From Branchiostoma floridae (taxonomy: Eukaryota; Chordata; Leptocardii; Amphioxiformes; Branchiostomatidae): 64,000 nucleotides of DNA. Shown here one piece after another: positions 25,129 to 39,000 of this stretch. The number at the start of each line of letters is the position of its first letter. The stretch's first letter is position 1. The notes under the pieces are model-generated. The model ran no database searches. It was given only the letters and a program-made list of their open reading frames with translations, and was not told the DNA's origin. A program made the translations under genes and the position numbers. The DNA lies in NCBI RefSeq assembly GCF_000003815.2, contig NC_049985.1, positions 6,641,074-6,705,073 of the forward strand, written 5' to 3'.

Positions 25129-27619
25129 GTAAGCTTGCCAGGGGATCTGCCGGGGTATGGTTAATCATGACTACGTTAAATACGACCTCCTATGGAGTTG
25201 TAAATGCAAAAACAATGCAAGGCTGATGTTTTGAATCATTTGCAAACTTCATCTTGAGTTAACACCGATATATACAACCACAGACCAACTAAAAAACACG
25301 GAATAGTCATGCCTTCGAGTACCAGATTTACCAGCCTAGGATTGATGTGTTCAGAGATTCTAAAAATACGATGAGCACCAAAACATTTTATTGTTAATCT
25401 ACAAAGATGAGAGTAGCAAAAGACCTAGAAGGTTTTAGGTCCTGCCCACCAATTCAATCCATCTGCATAATATGTAAAAAAAAAAGCATCAGCACCTAGC
25501 CTTGACTTCTACGATGATTTGCGGAATATTTTGTATTTGGTAAGGTTGCGTGATTGCAAGCGGAGCATTGCTAGACATCCGCATAAGATTGGTTCACCTA
25601 GGATATCACTTACTCATGCAACTAGATTTTCAAAATCTGCCTATTTTTTTTCGTGACCGTTATCTCGAGGATCAAAGAGATACATTCCAGGAATCAGATA
25701 ATAGTCCTAACCGCTGGTTTGATGTATAAGGCGAGTTGGTAGAGGCACTGAAACAAACCGATGCGCTTGAGGTAGTTACCAGATTCTGCTGATATCATTT
25801 CCTGTTCCACATTACGGCACAAACTGGAGATAACCAAGCGGATATCTAGTGTCCTGCGGGAGCTTTACGTGCCATTCCTTCCGATGGAAATCAATATTCC
25901 ACCTGAATAATAATAATGTCTGCCTTTTTTTGTATATGGTTTAATCTGACACACTTATTACATGTAGATCCCACAGGTTCCGTGGTGTTACAGCTATAAT
26001 CTCTACCGAATTCCCAGTAGACGCCCAGTAGAGTTCCCCCCAATATCGTACGCGTGGTAACTGGCACGGAGATCTTCCCTTAATTTAATTTCCTCATATG
26101 ATGATATCCAGGGGAACGGTAGTGGCATGCCTCTGAAAGCTTCATTAGATCAAGGTGACTGAAAATGTCAACTTTCATTTCTCCCTCTGGTGTTTGACTT
26201 TTTTGGTAATATTGTGATAACATGAGAGACAAGATCGGATTCTCTTGGATGTATTTTTAATGTCTGAAAGGTTGGGGTAAATTTGCCATCCTCTCTATCG
26301 AGGTGAAGCATGATCCGTTTTAAAGAAGGCTGGTAGTGGAACGCAGCTTCGCTACAGCTTGTGGTTTATCCAAGTACAGCGGGTCACACCCACTCTTCTC
26401 GACAATTCACCGGGTTCTTAAAAGTGCAAAAGTGTAAGGCCTAAGACTTTCCCATACACGGGAGCGACGGCTTGGAGTTCCTATCTAGTATATAGAAAAG
26501 AAAAGGTGTCACACTAACTATGCGGAAGGACTACAAATTTGTTCTCTTGGATTATTTCTGGTGGTATGGGGTCATGCTCGCACGTATAGCACGATTCACC
26601 TATTCACTTGGCATTTGAACGTTAAGAAAGAGGTATACTTAATACAGACATATCAATCCATTGTCACACATTACAAACTGTTTCTTGATAAAAGGTTTTG
26701 TGCAAGTCGATAATATACCGGGTTGGGTGGAATTCGAAAGTCTGCTAGCTTCATTTCCCAGATCCTTAAAAAGCGGCTATTTTCATCTAACTGGCCTTTT
26801 CACGCTTGCATGGGTTGCGTGAACGCCAGTCTCTTGGTCACCTTTCCCTCTACGTCTTCAATTACAGCCGCATTCAGACCCACTTTTACATACCATTACA
26901 CAACAAGGCTAATCTAGTTTCCAATAAAGAAACTTGAGTTAAATACAGAACATACCAACAAATTTCTTAACGGCACTTGTTATAGGAAACGTGTTACAAC
27001 ATTGAAAATGACTCACCATCCAGCTTGTTATGAACGATAATCCTACCGGCCATCCACTTACGGTATCGAACAACAGTGTGGCATCGAAGTTGTTGAACCG
27101 GAACGCCTAATCCTATCCTATGTGTGACGCATCATAAACTTATGGATGTACTGTCAGTTATGCCACTGTCGTTCAATAATGCTACGTTTCAAATGGCAGC
27201 CATAGCCCAGGCGGCTCATAAAAAATGTTGCAGCTACGAAAATCCTGCAAAAATTACAACTTTTGCTCGTGGGGATCTATCGAGAAGATGGGGAAGTTAC
27301 GAATGAATCTGCCTCGTTCATAATCAACAAGGGATGACATTGTGAGGATCACTGCAAGTGCGCACTGAACACCTGAGTGAGCGTTGGAAGATGATGATAA
27401 GATTAACGTTGTCACGTGTGACCGCTGCTGACCTTATGCATCATCTCACGGTGCAAGCGCAGATGAAAGTTGCTGTCTCCCATACCAATAGACACTGTGC
27501 ATCAGATCTGCCTGTGGATTCCAGGAACTCAACTTGGGGTCTGATCGCGGCATGACTGCAGATGACATGTGTGGGTGATGTTTCATGCCTCTCAAGGCCG
27601 ATTACTCGCCACTATTTTC
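25129..27619. other. Unassigned intergenic or intronic sequence
   Basis: If 25030-25128 is an exon, this may be intron. No further exon with matching phase was found by eye. No repeats were recognised. Confidence 0.45.
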
Positions 27620-28270
27620 TCTTTGATCAGTCACCATATGCAATCTCCAACTAGTTACTAACTGCAAAGTTTCTTTGAGACACTGTTTCACAATTTACCA
27701 TCAGTAATGCCTGACCACTTGCATCTACAATGTCTGACTAGTTACATATGCAACATCGTACAGATGACAACTGATGGTAATCAGTGAATGGTTGCCTACT
27801 GAAACGTTATCCTTATCCTTATGATAGTGTCCGTCCAGTTATCGCCCGCAATGTCTGGCTAGCTATCATGTGAAACGTCTGACCAGTTATAATCTGCAAT
27901 GTCTGGCCTGTTGCCATCTGCAATGAATAACAAGTTAGCATCTGCAGTGAAAGACCAGTTACCAACTGCAATGTATGATTAGTTCCATATCCATTATCTG
28001 GCAAGTTATCTCTACGATGCATGACAAGTTATAACCTCTAGTGCATGGCCAGTTACCATCTGCAATGTTAGACCAGTTTTCACCTGCAATGCATGGCAAA
28101 TTATTCCCTGCAGCATATGACCAGTTACCATCTGCAATGTATGACTAGTTACCATTTGCAATATCTGGTAAGTTATTATATGCAATGTATGACCAGTTAT
28201 TATCTGCAGTGTATGACCGATTACCATCCGCAATGTATGGCCAGTTACCATCTACAATATATGACAACGA
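27620..28270. repeat. 24-bp minisatellite, decaying to the left
   Basis: The unit is near TGCAATGTATGACCAGTTAC plus CATC. From about 27840 to 28270 there are about 18 units in register; to the left only scattered units survive (27640, 27725). The period is 8 codons, which yields short frames with repeated MVTGHTLQ-like blocks on the minus strand. I take these as a product of the repeat. Confidence 0.9.
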
Positions 28271-28545
28271 CCTCATTGAAAAACTAGCCACGATAAGTTA
28301 GATTCAATCACTGGGTAATCATGTATGCTAGAGAGGCCACGCTCCTGTTGATTTATGACTCTGCCTACCGAAGTTCATTACCATGATTGTAATATGGATT
28401 ATTGTCAAGTTTACCCAAGGTCGTTCTCGTTATACAGTTTGGCTTTATGCGTGTAATTCGATAAGGTCAGCGACGGTGTCAGCTACAAGACGTGAAGTAC
28501 ATCACATCAGGGACCGGGGTGTGATTTCGGCCCCGCCTTAGCAAA

Positions 28546-28695
28546 ATGGACCGTATCACCGTGATGCATCTGCTGCAGGACCAGGAAACTGCTCAGCAGC
28601 TTTTACAATTAGTGTCATCAATTAAGGTAGAAATGGGTCAGACCCAGCCAAGCAGATTTCCCACAAGGCAGGCGCCAGTAGTTGAGCCGTCTTAA
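28546..28695 (+). CDS. Small ORF or first coding exon with good start context, unknown
   Basis: ATG at 28546 has A at -3 and G at +4 (GCAAAATGG) and opens a 49-codon frame. It begins MDRITVMHLLQDQETAQQLL, an amphipathic, probably helical segment with C- or G-ending codons at the start. After ATTAAG a GTAGAA could serve as a donor (near 28626), which would make this a 27-residue first exon. Otherwise the frame ends at TAA 28693-28695. The upstream ~100 bp is moderately GC-rich with no clear TATA. I do not recognise the protein. Confidence 0.33.
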   Translation: MDRITVMHLLQDQETAQQLLQLVSSIKVEMGQTQPSRFPTRQAPVVEPS

Positions 28696-30789
28696 GTAAT
28701 GAAAACAGAAGACATGTAGCTCCCGAGGGCTCCAAGGACCGGAAACTGTGCTAGGACATTCACCCCTAACACAGCGTTAGGACAATGACCCATAACGCGG
28801 CGACAGTTGGTATTAAAACGCACCTTTCCATCTCATAATTCGAAGACATCGGTTTCTATTTTCTTTTGGACAGACGAGGACAATGTGGCACTGCAATCAA
28901 GGTTTGTACCTTATATCAGCAGTGCCACATACACGGTACAGACAGTAGGTAACGGAAGGCACTGGTTTCTATGTAGCCAATCGACAAGTAGTCATACCCC
29001 AATTTTAGAAATTATATCATGTTTGCCTCCTTCCTGTAGGTACGTAAATTATTACTTTAGAAATATCCCAACCCTTTTTCTTTGTTTGTTTCTTGTTTCA
29101 CATACTAAGAAATAGCAACTCAGCTCTATTATTGCAAAACATGGCAGGTCCTAATGCATTTATCATAGTTTTTCCTTTCAGTTTCAGTCTCTCATTCATA
29201 CTGCAAGTATTGATTTTGATAAAGTATTATTACTAATATTGTCTTGTAAGATTTATATGAACAGACTTAATTTTCAAAAGAGAATGATTTGCAGCGGTAT
29301 GAAAATAATCTATCAAACTACGTATACTATGATGCAGAAGTACTAATAAATAATACATGATTAATCAGTAATCCTATCATAATCCTGTACTAAGGCATTG
29401 TTCCAAACTCTGCCACAGTGTTTAAATCCATACGAACGTCAATGGGTGAATGCTTTGATAATACCCGATAACTGGTAAAGACAAATATTAACTCGCAGCG
29501 AGGATTAATGTACAAAGATTAATTGATATTCCCTCCCCACATATATCCTGAGAGTTATACTGCATTGCACCAAGGAAACTTTACGTTGAAGTTTTCTCTG
29601 CATGTAACGTGGCTAAGTTAAACTTAGGAGGGCAGAATAAACTGTTTGTGAAGCCTACTTGCACATTCATGACATACTAATGTAAACCTAGGCGCTATGA
29701 TTAAAAGTAGTCTCACCTTTCAATTACTTCCTAGCAGGAGTCGAAGCAAGTGACGACTCTGAAAACCCCCTCAGAGATTTCACAGCTCTGTTCGTCCAAC
29801 TCCATTACCTTCGCCGGGCTCCATGACTGGCAGCGATACTAACTTCAGAGAGAGAGAGTGTGCTTCCCGATCACCACAGGCAGCAGGACTGATGAGTCCT
29901 GACACGGCACACGGGGGCGGGGTCGATGGACGACCTCTCGCATCATACTGCAGGACTAATAACGATGACAGATGCCCTGCTGACTGATTGGTATCAACTG
30001 AGTGGCACAGAGGAAATGACACACGCGTCCCAACAGCATCGCCACAAGTGTTGTCTTAATAACGGATAGGTTCGAAACTACGCTGTTTTCTGTGCAGTTT
30101 GTTTTGCATGGGTGCGTTTGTGAGTGGGCTTCTGTACGGAATAGCTTAAAAAGTTGTGGTGGATATTCATAATATTTGTTATCATGTGGGTAGGTGTTGG
30201 CAAATAACTGAAAATCATCTAACGCCCTCAAAGCGGCTTTCTGTGGAACTGCAGCAAAACTTCCGTTTTTGTATCCCGTGTATTATGGTCATGGTAGCTC
30301 TTGTTTAGATATCCAACGCTACATTTTTGTCATTTCTTTTTGATCGCACTGATTATTAAAGATATCTCATTCATTGACCATTCGAACAACGTTCGCCTAC
30401 TACAATCCGTTGTGACAGAAGATAACTTGATTCGGTTACATCTTAATGGCAAAGATTTTTCTTTTCTGGTTGGTCGTTAATATGGATTCAGACATGAAGT
30501 GATACTATCTATTCATAACCGTACAGAGCAGGCATGACAGACGCCTGTTGATTACATTTGCGTCAGAACCATGTTCCATGGACGGTTGATATAATCTCGG
30601 CTGTATAGCTGCCGTCCCGTATCGTATTTCCATAAGTAGATTCATGTCCCATTCATGTGAAATTCATGGGCAACATAAATGTCTACCCCGATAGGAGTAT
30701 GCATGTTGTTACGTCAATGCTGTTAGGATAGTACCGCAGCGTATTCCCTGTATTCTCCATCAGAACTTCGTTTGAATTTGATGTACCAA
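28696..30789. other. Unassigned sequence with a GC-rich patch
   Basis: 29740-30050 is GC-rich with an AG-rich run (GAGAGAGAGAG) and CTGATGAGTCC, which lacks the rest of a hammerhead. The rest is AT-rich and unassigned. Confidence 0.45.
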
Positions 30790-30975
30790 GAGCTATAACA
30801 CATGGGATGCCAGAAACTGACTAGTGACATAACACGATAGACGGGGGACGCTATAAACTGACATGTGACATACCACGATAGACGGGGGACACTATAAACT
30901 GATAAGTGGCATAACACGATAGACATGGGACTTCATAAACTAACAAGTGACATAACACAACAGAAGGGAGACGCA
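30790..30975. repeat. 41-bp minisatellite, four to five units
   Basis: GACATAACACGATAGACGGG followed by GGACACTATAAACTGA recurs with unit starts at 30826, 30867, 30908 and 30949, exactly 41 bp apart. A partial unit lies before the first. The last unit is diverged. Confidence 0.92.
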
Positions 30976-33900
30976 ATATACTTTTTGCAACTTTTTAACC
31001 ACTGTAGCAGTATCACACTAAATTTATAATTCTTAGCACATGTACAGTGAAAAAATGGAACTTCTCTGTACAAGTCTTAGAATGATCTATCAACCGCTAC
31101 TATGACGTCACTTTGTGCAGAATGACGCAATGTAACAGCGCTAGCATAGACACAGTCGGTTAAATCAAGCATTGTAAAATCATTTACATATTTATCAGAT
31201 GACCCACACAATGCTGGTATCGCAGTACCAATTACGCGTACTCCATCGAAAACACATCAGACGTCCGAGATAGATTGATGGTCATTTGTGGCTGTCCAAG
31301 AACGCAATTATCTCTCGCCGCCACAGTCAATCCAGTTCCATTTCTTACGTCTGATGAAAAAGTCGAGTTCCTTTCCAGCATGTTTCTGGTCAAGCAATTA
31401 GTGTATATCAGCACTTCGAGTCTGGCAGCATATCAATATGATATTATTAATCGAACGGTCAGCTCGTGGGCTTCTTAATAACTGCTGGGTGGTGTAGTTA
31501 ATCTGTGAAACATTCTATTACTGCCACGTGGTCACCCGATCAGTTATCAATTAGAGGGTTGTGGTAGGATTGCAGTTAGATTGCTCATCAATCAAGGACC
31601 AGTGTACTAACGAAGTAACCCCAGCGTTTATGAGAGCAAAGTTACTATCGACCGTTCCAGTCCATAGAGTGTCTATGGGTTGTAGTGGGAATTGTTCATT
31701 CATCGTTCTGGAGATGGTTTCCCTGATGGTTTGAAGATTAAGAGGTACTTCAAAAAGGGACACTCCTGAGTTAGAAAATGCATACATGGATTGTGTGTCT
31801 TCGGCTATAGGACTCTGAGGAATTGCTGCAAGCTAGAAAGCATTAGATTCCGCGCTTTACCAATAGCTGAGGATGAGAGAGACGTTTTTGTCACAAACCT
31901 GTACCAGAGACACTCCTTATAAAATGTATTACTGTCGAAGTAGTTAACGGTGCTGCATCCTCTATTTTAAGAGGATTGTGCCATGCATTCTCCAACTAGA
32001 GATAATCATTCCTAGTGTAATCTATATCGGCGTAGGTTTGTGTGGCAGGGGCTCTGTGGTCGAAGTTTGGGTTCTATTAGCATGAAAGTTTATCTGAGTT
32101 GGTAAAAAAGCTTATCTCAATCGGGATCGGGACGGGGGCTGATATGGACTTCAGACGTAAAAGACGAACGCATAGAAAGTCAAGTGTCAACAACGATTGA
32201 GTCAGACAACGGAAGATGTCTGAGCAAGTCAGTCAAAACTTGCGAACACTCCAGTTTTTTTTTAGTTGAAAAACAGTCTATCTTAAGATAACATTTGTAT
32301 CTCTCTGGTATTTCATTGATACAGTGAACTATGTAGTAGTGATTGTGCATAGTGACGGTAAAAATTGCCGTTTAGTTGAAAAGTTTTTGAATGTTTTAAA
32401 ACAAACGATTTTTGCAGTAGTTTCCAAATGGTATCAATTTACAGAAAAGAGATATTGGCGAATGGCTTTCCTAATCCACGCTAAGTAGGATTGATGCGTA
32501 CTGTCAGACTAGGGCGGCGCTAATCCTTTACTGTCCTTTTCTATCAGGATTTCAATACAAACTACAGAATGTAGAATGAGGTCCAAAATTGACTGATAGT
32601 CCGTGCGGAGCCGACAGTTTAATGGAAGTGTCAGATACCCACGCAATATAGTATCTTCTCAAATCTACTGTATTATCGTGCATATATCAGGCTCAAACTA
32701 TCAATCATGTAAACACAAAATAATAGAATATCTAATTGCAACTTCTTAATCGAAAATATAGTTTATCTCTAACATCTTTCAAAACTAACACTTCTTTCTT
32801 ATGTATTGTAGCTGTATATTTGAAGTCAACGTCGAAAGTAGAAAGGTACATATGTGTAAGCTATGCCAGATGTGTTCTTTTAACGCATCCTATGGGACCA
32901 CAGCAGGCAATTAACGCTTTACAAGCATGACAGTTAACACGTCGTAAAATATATTCCTGACTTAAGAATGGAAACGTGATGTTACAATACATCATCGATT
33001 CAAGTGCAAGCATGGAAGACATATATTAATTAACAAGTAAATCTATTTTCCATAGCTTACACATACTGTACAGGCAGTTTACCGTTTACGCAAAACAAAC
33101 AAATAATATCTTACGAAAACACATTCAATTTATTCTTCCACTAGCACGAGAACCTTGTTTTCTGATAATATCAATCCAATCGGTGTAGAAGGGCAAACGG
33201 TACTAGATAGCCTCCCACAATCAAATATTACATCCTCTATCTACGGGTTGAATGACCTGAATGGCCTACATCCATGCGATTACAGTCAGATATTTCCATT
33301 TCCATTCTGATTACAGACAGAGAAACGTCCCAAGAGAACTATCTCCTGGTCGCTAATACTGCTATTTACCTGATTGTTGGTTCATCCAATAGTCGAACTA
33401 AATGTCGAATCCAATTTGTTCCACCTTCATCAAGGGTTGTTTTCAGTAATGGTGTTACATACTTAAACTCGCAGTGCGAATTATATTCCTTGACCTTATA
33501 CTTAATAGGAAAAGTAATGTCATGGCAAAAAGGGTGGGAACATCTTTGCTAACCGAATTTTTATCTTAATATGCCCGTATGCATAGCACGCGTTCAATGC
33601 TGCGTTATGCTTTAAGGGGCGTTTGCTTAATGTATGCTCTACAAAGACTCAACGTGTTACTAAAGATCATAGTTATTGTTGGACTTTTTTAAAGATCACT
33701 ACCACTTAGATAATTTTGCTAAGGTGCTCAACAATCATTCCAGTGGAATCTTAAAATGAGTAAAAGCATTTCAAAACCTACTACTTTTTACATTTGCATG
33801 ACTAATCATTCATGAAAGGGGACCACAGCATGTTCAGGACAAAGAGTACAGAAACCGGAGGGTCTGCTGCAGTACCAACTTAAGCCGTCAGGAACCACAA

Positions 33901-36900
33901 AATAGACCTTCACCTCTGTTTCCACAGTATTTACCCAAAAACCAAATACCACCACAGTCCATCAAGAGATTTTTTTTCTTTACCTTATTAGACAAAGTGT
34001 TGATAAACATGTAAAGACCTTAAAAGGTAAACGTCCGTTGCTGACCCATGTTTGCCAATAGTATTATACGTAACTGTTACCGGTCGATAGATATACCGGT
34101 TGACAAATACATATACATCGATGCAAGGGAAATGGAGAGCGTTGTCTCATTTCCTCTACTGGCAATGACATATTAGCATCCCTTTGTTACAAGTGGTCAA
34201 TTTCACGGCAGCAGCCATTGTTCAATACCCCGTCAGCCAAAAAACAGATAAAGGAGAATTGAACAAAAACAGCTGATAATTATCTGCATTGTAATTGTTG
34301 CAACGGAGAGCAACATTCCCAAAGCATTGCTACAGCGTGGTCTTGGCATACCCTAGAAATGATGACAATTATAAAAAGAATGCTTTAATTTTTGATAAAG
34401 TTTAAAAGGGACCTTACCTTAGACCTTAGATCCTCACGCAACACTGCTGCATTGCTCAACTCGGTGGCTCTACTTTCTCCATAGGGTACGGTCTTGTGCT
34501 GCTACTGACATAATTTCTGTGTTGTTCAGACCCATTTCCTTTCCGTGGTTTAAGATGCTTCGTCTTAGTGTAATTTTGCCCATCCCTAGGAAAGGTGCCC
34601 TTAGGAGCCCATGACATAAAGTGGGAAATTCTGGACAAATCAGGAGAAAACATTTAAAATACATAGACTAAATCAATATCCTTATTGCTTATCAGTAATC
34701 AATAAAAGAACTGAACTGGCATTAGAAAAACATAAATGGTCTGAATCATCGCTAACTAACTTACATAAAACCTTCGCATAAATGTTGAATTAAAAGCTAC
34801 AGGTATTTCTAGACACATAATTGGCATTGAATGACCAAAGTGTAAATCTTAACACAAATGCAAACATCTAAAAAGTAAAGTGTGCGTCACTATAAGATAC
34901 ACAGCTTATCCGAATAAGTTATTGTTAGTGAGGAGATATTCGACGTATTTGCACAATATATTTGAGCTGCGTCGATGAAAATAAAAAGGTCTTGTCAGCC
35001 TATCTATTCTACATTCTGGCAGTGCACTGTATGGTTCACATACATTGTAAGTGTCCTGACAAATGATACTACCTTTGACAGTTTGCACAACGATTCTGTC
35101 TACCTATCTACTGACAGGATGAAGCTATATCTAAGCATTCGTTGCACGAACTTGATATTGATGTATTGAGCGTATAGCATTTTGTCAACTGCCATTTGAT
35201 TTACACTGTACTTGAAAACCGCTGATGTTTTAAGCAGTGAGTTTCGCATTCCCAGTCTCCTGACATATTCATGGATCTGTCAATCCAACAATATCCGCAC
35301 CGTTAGCGTCAGGTACTCACGAGACTCGTTATCTGATATTATGTAGCTTTTACAGTAGGGAATGTCGATCGTAGTTTATAGCTTGCTTCTGGAAGTTTCA
35401 TCTGTCCATCTCTTAAATTCACATAGTTATATAAGCACACAAGTTCATCTGAGTTGAAATGAAGCTATTTCTAACTTAGAAATTAGACTCACCGGAATTC
35501 CGAACCGGCTACATTGTGATAGGTCATTAATGACGGGGGGAAAAGCGGAAAACTAAAACTCGTGCTACAGGTTTGGATGACTTTACAGCATCTATTTCAG
35601 AAAAAAAGATAAAATATCGTAAAGATGATAAAATGGCTTATGATCAATAAAAATATTATGTCTGTCACAGTCGATAAAACTAAGTGATTCAGAGCACTGG
35701 TTGTAAACTTTTGAAAGATTGATTACTTTTTAACACCCTACAAGGTGGCAATAAAATATATAGCGCCCAAATCACAGGAAACGAACTCATATTGAATGAC
35801 TGATATCTCTATTACGTGGTGATACAACAATGCACTAATGATATATATGATACCCGCGGTGCTCCGTCAATGTCGAGATAACACCGACAGTCACAAGCTT
35901 CCGCCTCAGTCATGGAGTCACCACTCGTGGGAAATTAAAACATTTCAAAAGGTGTAGACTAGCGTAATCGTGACATCAATACTCACAGGTGACGCGACCC
36001 TGATAATAGAAAATTAATTACTGAACGTACTAAATACAAATACAAACACAAATTGTCGTCAGCTAATTGGCTCATACAACACAGTGTTAGCTGAGGATGG
36101 ATAATTATGAGACAAGTTGCTCGTCACTGGAACGGTAATGGTGTAGGGAATTAGAAAATATTTTCCTCATTAGCACACGTGCACAACACATATGTTATGT
36201 TCGCAAGTATCATGAAGAGTTATCTGCCACCCAATTACCATGGCCAAAGCATATCTAGAGCATGAGATACAATCATCAATCTTTATTTCACCAAATGGCA
36301 AAAGAATGCGAAGAAAAAACAATGCACAACACAAAAACAATGTTTTTTTTTCTGTCCTTCTGTATTGACTATTGCTGCAGTATCATAGAAAGACATTTGG
36401 AGATCCATATTTGACACCTTCCCACATACTTACGTTTCACCTTTTATCGAATGTTTGAAATGAAATATCCCATCCAAATCACTGCACAATTAACTGGAAA
36501 AAAATCACTGTTGGAATATGAAATCTAAGATCCTATACCTCCGTGAAATAGTACTTTCAGGAAAGGTATGCTTGCTGCAGTACCTGAAAATGCTGCTATG
36601 GGACCCAAAATCCAATGCCCCAATGCTAAAAATTCATACAAATCCATGAAAAGGGTCATAGATGCGAACACGGAAACACAACCCCAAACAGTACCTCCGT
36701 CGGAAGTGAACCTCCTTCCCGATAGTAATAACTACTCTTTGACAGTTAGAATGGGCATATGTATATTCCATGAATGATAGCAACGATTCATAGTCATTCA
36801 CATTTCGAGTATTTGAATATCCTGATTTACTGGTCTATACGTACTGAATACACCAGAGGCGTGGATGAAGGATGACAGTGATGTGAGATACCCTGGGATT

Positions 36901-37000
36901 GGAGATCAGCTTGATACATGTTACACAGTCCAACATGCGCAACGTGACCTTATCCGGGTCAACACAACCCACAGAACTATTCTGCGTATACACAATGTGA
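30976..37000. other. Long unassigned AT-rich stretch
   Basis: Six kilobases with no supportable gene, array or inverted-repeat element. One ~28-bp phrase at about 32078 (AGCATGAAAGTTTATCTGAG then TTGGTAAA) recurs near 52308, next to the GIY-YIG element. Confidence 0.5.
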
Positions 37001-37244
37001 AGGTGGACTCTCATTGCACTTGCGGCACCGGTGCGGCACTGCGGGGGTTCGTAGATGACTCAGAATTTCCGAGATAAAGAACTAATTTTCTTCCGTTTTG
37101 TATATTTTGCTGTACTTTAAGTCATACTTTTACGTATAAGGCAATATTTGAATTATAAAACATCACGAAAATAACAAAACAGTGCCGCAGTGAACGAACT
37201 CCGCAGTGCCGCACCGGTACCCCAAGTGCAGTGGAAGTCCGCCT
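37001..37244 (-). mobile_element. MITE family A, copy 2 (reverse orientation)
   Basis: Read on the minus strand this copy lines up with the other two: GGCGGACTTCCACTGCACTT, a GCGGCACTG block, CACTGTTTTGTTATTTTC, then AAAGTATGACTTAAAGTACA and a closing arm ending CCACCTTC on the plus strand's left side. The arms carry an extra GCACCGGT block not present in copies 1 and 3. A matching 3-bp duplication was not found, so the exact ends may be a few bases off. Confidence 0.8.
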
Positions 37245-38112
37245 CAAGACAGTCCCCTTGTAAACACTACTCAATAAGGACGTTTGTGAACCCACGGAAC
37301 CTTTATATGTATACAGCAAGAAGATGGTCGTCCTAATCTCAATAAGAACATATGAGAATCTAACTACGTACTATCTAGTATGTGCAGCGAAAGGCATTGT
37401 GAATACTATGTTGAAGGCCCCTATCTCGTTAAGAGTATTGTCTAGAAAATTGTCTCGATTTGCACTGCAAAGTCCAGATGTGTTTGGTTTATGTCTCAGG
37501 GGCCTTCAACTTTGACATATCACCCACAATGCATACTGTATATGCGTACTTACACTCGCGAACCTCCTTATTTGTTGAACACAGATCGATGTGAGATTGA
37601 TATTCGCGATAGTTTCATTATCTTAACTAAAGTTTGCAATAAACTTCCTTTGGGACTTTTGCACCTACTTATGTCTTTTCTATATGTCATTAGCATATAT
37701 CGATGTCAATGATTTTCACAACGGATTCATAATGAGATCAACACACGTGATTGGAGCTGCCAAGTACAGCTTGGCTGACTGATGGGAAATCCTGCCGAAA
37801 CTTTCATTTTCTACTTCAGAACATCATCGTGTGAAAAGTATATAGTAGAGTGGACTCCTTCCTCAAGCTGCCGACATCTTGCACACTGCAGTCGTCCCTG
37901 AGTAAAACATCTGGAGCAGCATAGTTCTAGTTTAGAACTTTTATTCAGCCTTTCAGCTATGGCATTCGGTCCCATATCATCGTATGAAAAGGTTTAAATA
38001 AGAAAGCCACGGTTGGTATTTTGGTGCTAGATATTATTCTTTTTCTGCTCACATGCCAACGCCAATCAGTTGAAGGCTCCGGTTGGGGTATGTGTTATTG
38101 AGGGGATGATCA

Positions 38113-38470
38113 CTAGTTACCTCCATGAAAAATGGAGGTATAGTTTTTGGTCTGTCTGTCTGTGTGTCTGTTTGTGTTTCTGGATATTTTGGTCAGCATA
38201 ACTCTAGAACCCCTGGATGTACTACGATGATATTTGGTATGTGGGTAAGAGTTGGAGGTCAATGTGCAGCAGAAGTTCCATTTTGTGGATCTCTTGACCT
38301 GGACTTGCTATGGTCTTGATTTTGGTGGCAGTTTGTGATGTAAGGAAGAAGTCATATATGTTTCGGCCCCCTAGCAGCTTGCTCTGGAACTGCAGGGGTA
38401 TATTTTTGTACTTGTGTTGTTTGGGTTTGAGACTTAGAGCTCCTCAACGCGCAGAGGCGCTACTGCTAGG
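38113..38470 (+). repeat. Hairpin-headed dispersed repeat
   Basis: It begins with a perfect stem ACCTCCAT/ATGGAGGT (38119-38139, loop GAAAA). A TCTGTCTG/TGTGTCTG run follows, then a body with CATAACTCTAGAACCCCTGG and GATATTTGGTATGTGGGTAA. Related body phrases occur at 40.97-41.58, 54.53-54.63 and 57.89-58.09 kb. This kind of stem + CTGT run + 'ATAACTC..GAAC' body is a common interspersed repeat type in marine invertebrate genomes. I do not assign a superfamily. Confidence 0.6.
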
Positions 38471-39000
38471 TAGTGCCCGTGACTTTACTGTGATATTCAT
38501 ATCATGTTCAATTTAACATCACCTCTCATAATTTCACCGGGTGCCATAATTCCGCGATACGCCACATAACTTTGTTATAGAGGTCATCTGAAGATTATCT
38601 GGTATACCTGAATATCTGATTCTGCATTCATTTGGTACATTCCTTGAAATCACTTTAAATGTTTTTGTTTTCATGAGGCGGTGTTATGGCATCCGGCCTT
38701 TGTGATTATGAGAGTTAATATATAGAAAAAAATCAAGCTGAATGCAGATAATGAAGTGTAAGATTAGCGCAAAGTTATCCAAGACAGGTAGAGAGACGTT
38801 TTTGGTCCTTATGTCATATCTAGATCTAGACCTAATTTCTATCTAGGCCTAAACGTATATGCCTCTATGCAACCGTAAAACGACGACTTCAGAGTGTCAT
38901 CATATAACGTACCAGTGTGGTTGACATACAACTCCTCATGCGGTTCTATCAATTTTGTGTAGCATAGTATCTACATGTAGATTGTACTAGATGATTGTTA

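Noticed and set aside
27819-28287. Frames with MVTGHTLQ-type repeats
   Set aside because: They result from the 24-bp unit being eight codons long; both strands are open.
29887-29910. CTGATGAGTCC as a second hammerhead
   Set aside because: No GAAA core follows and the flanking arms do not pair. It is only a short foldback.
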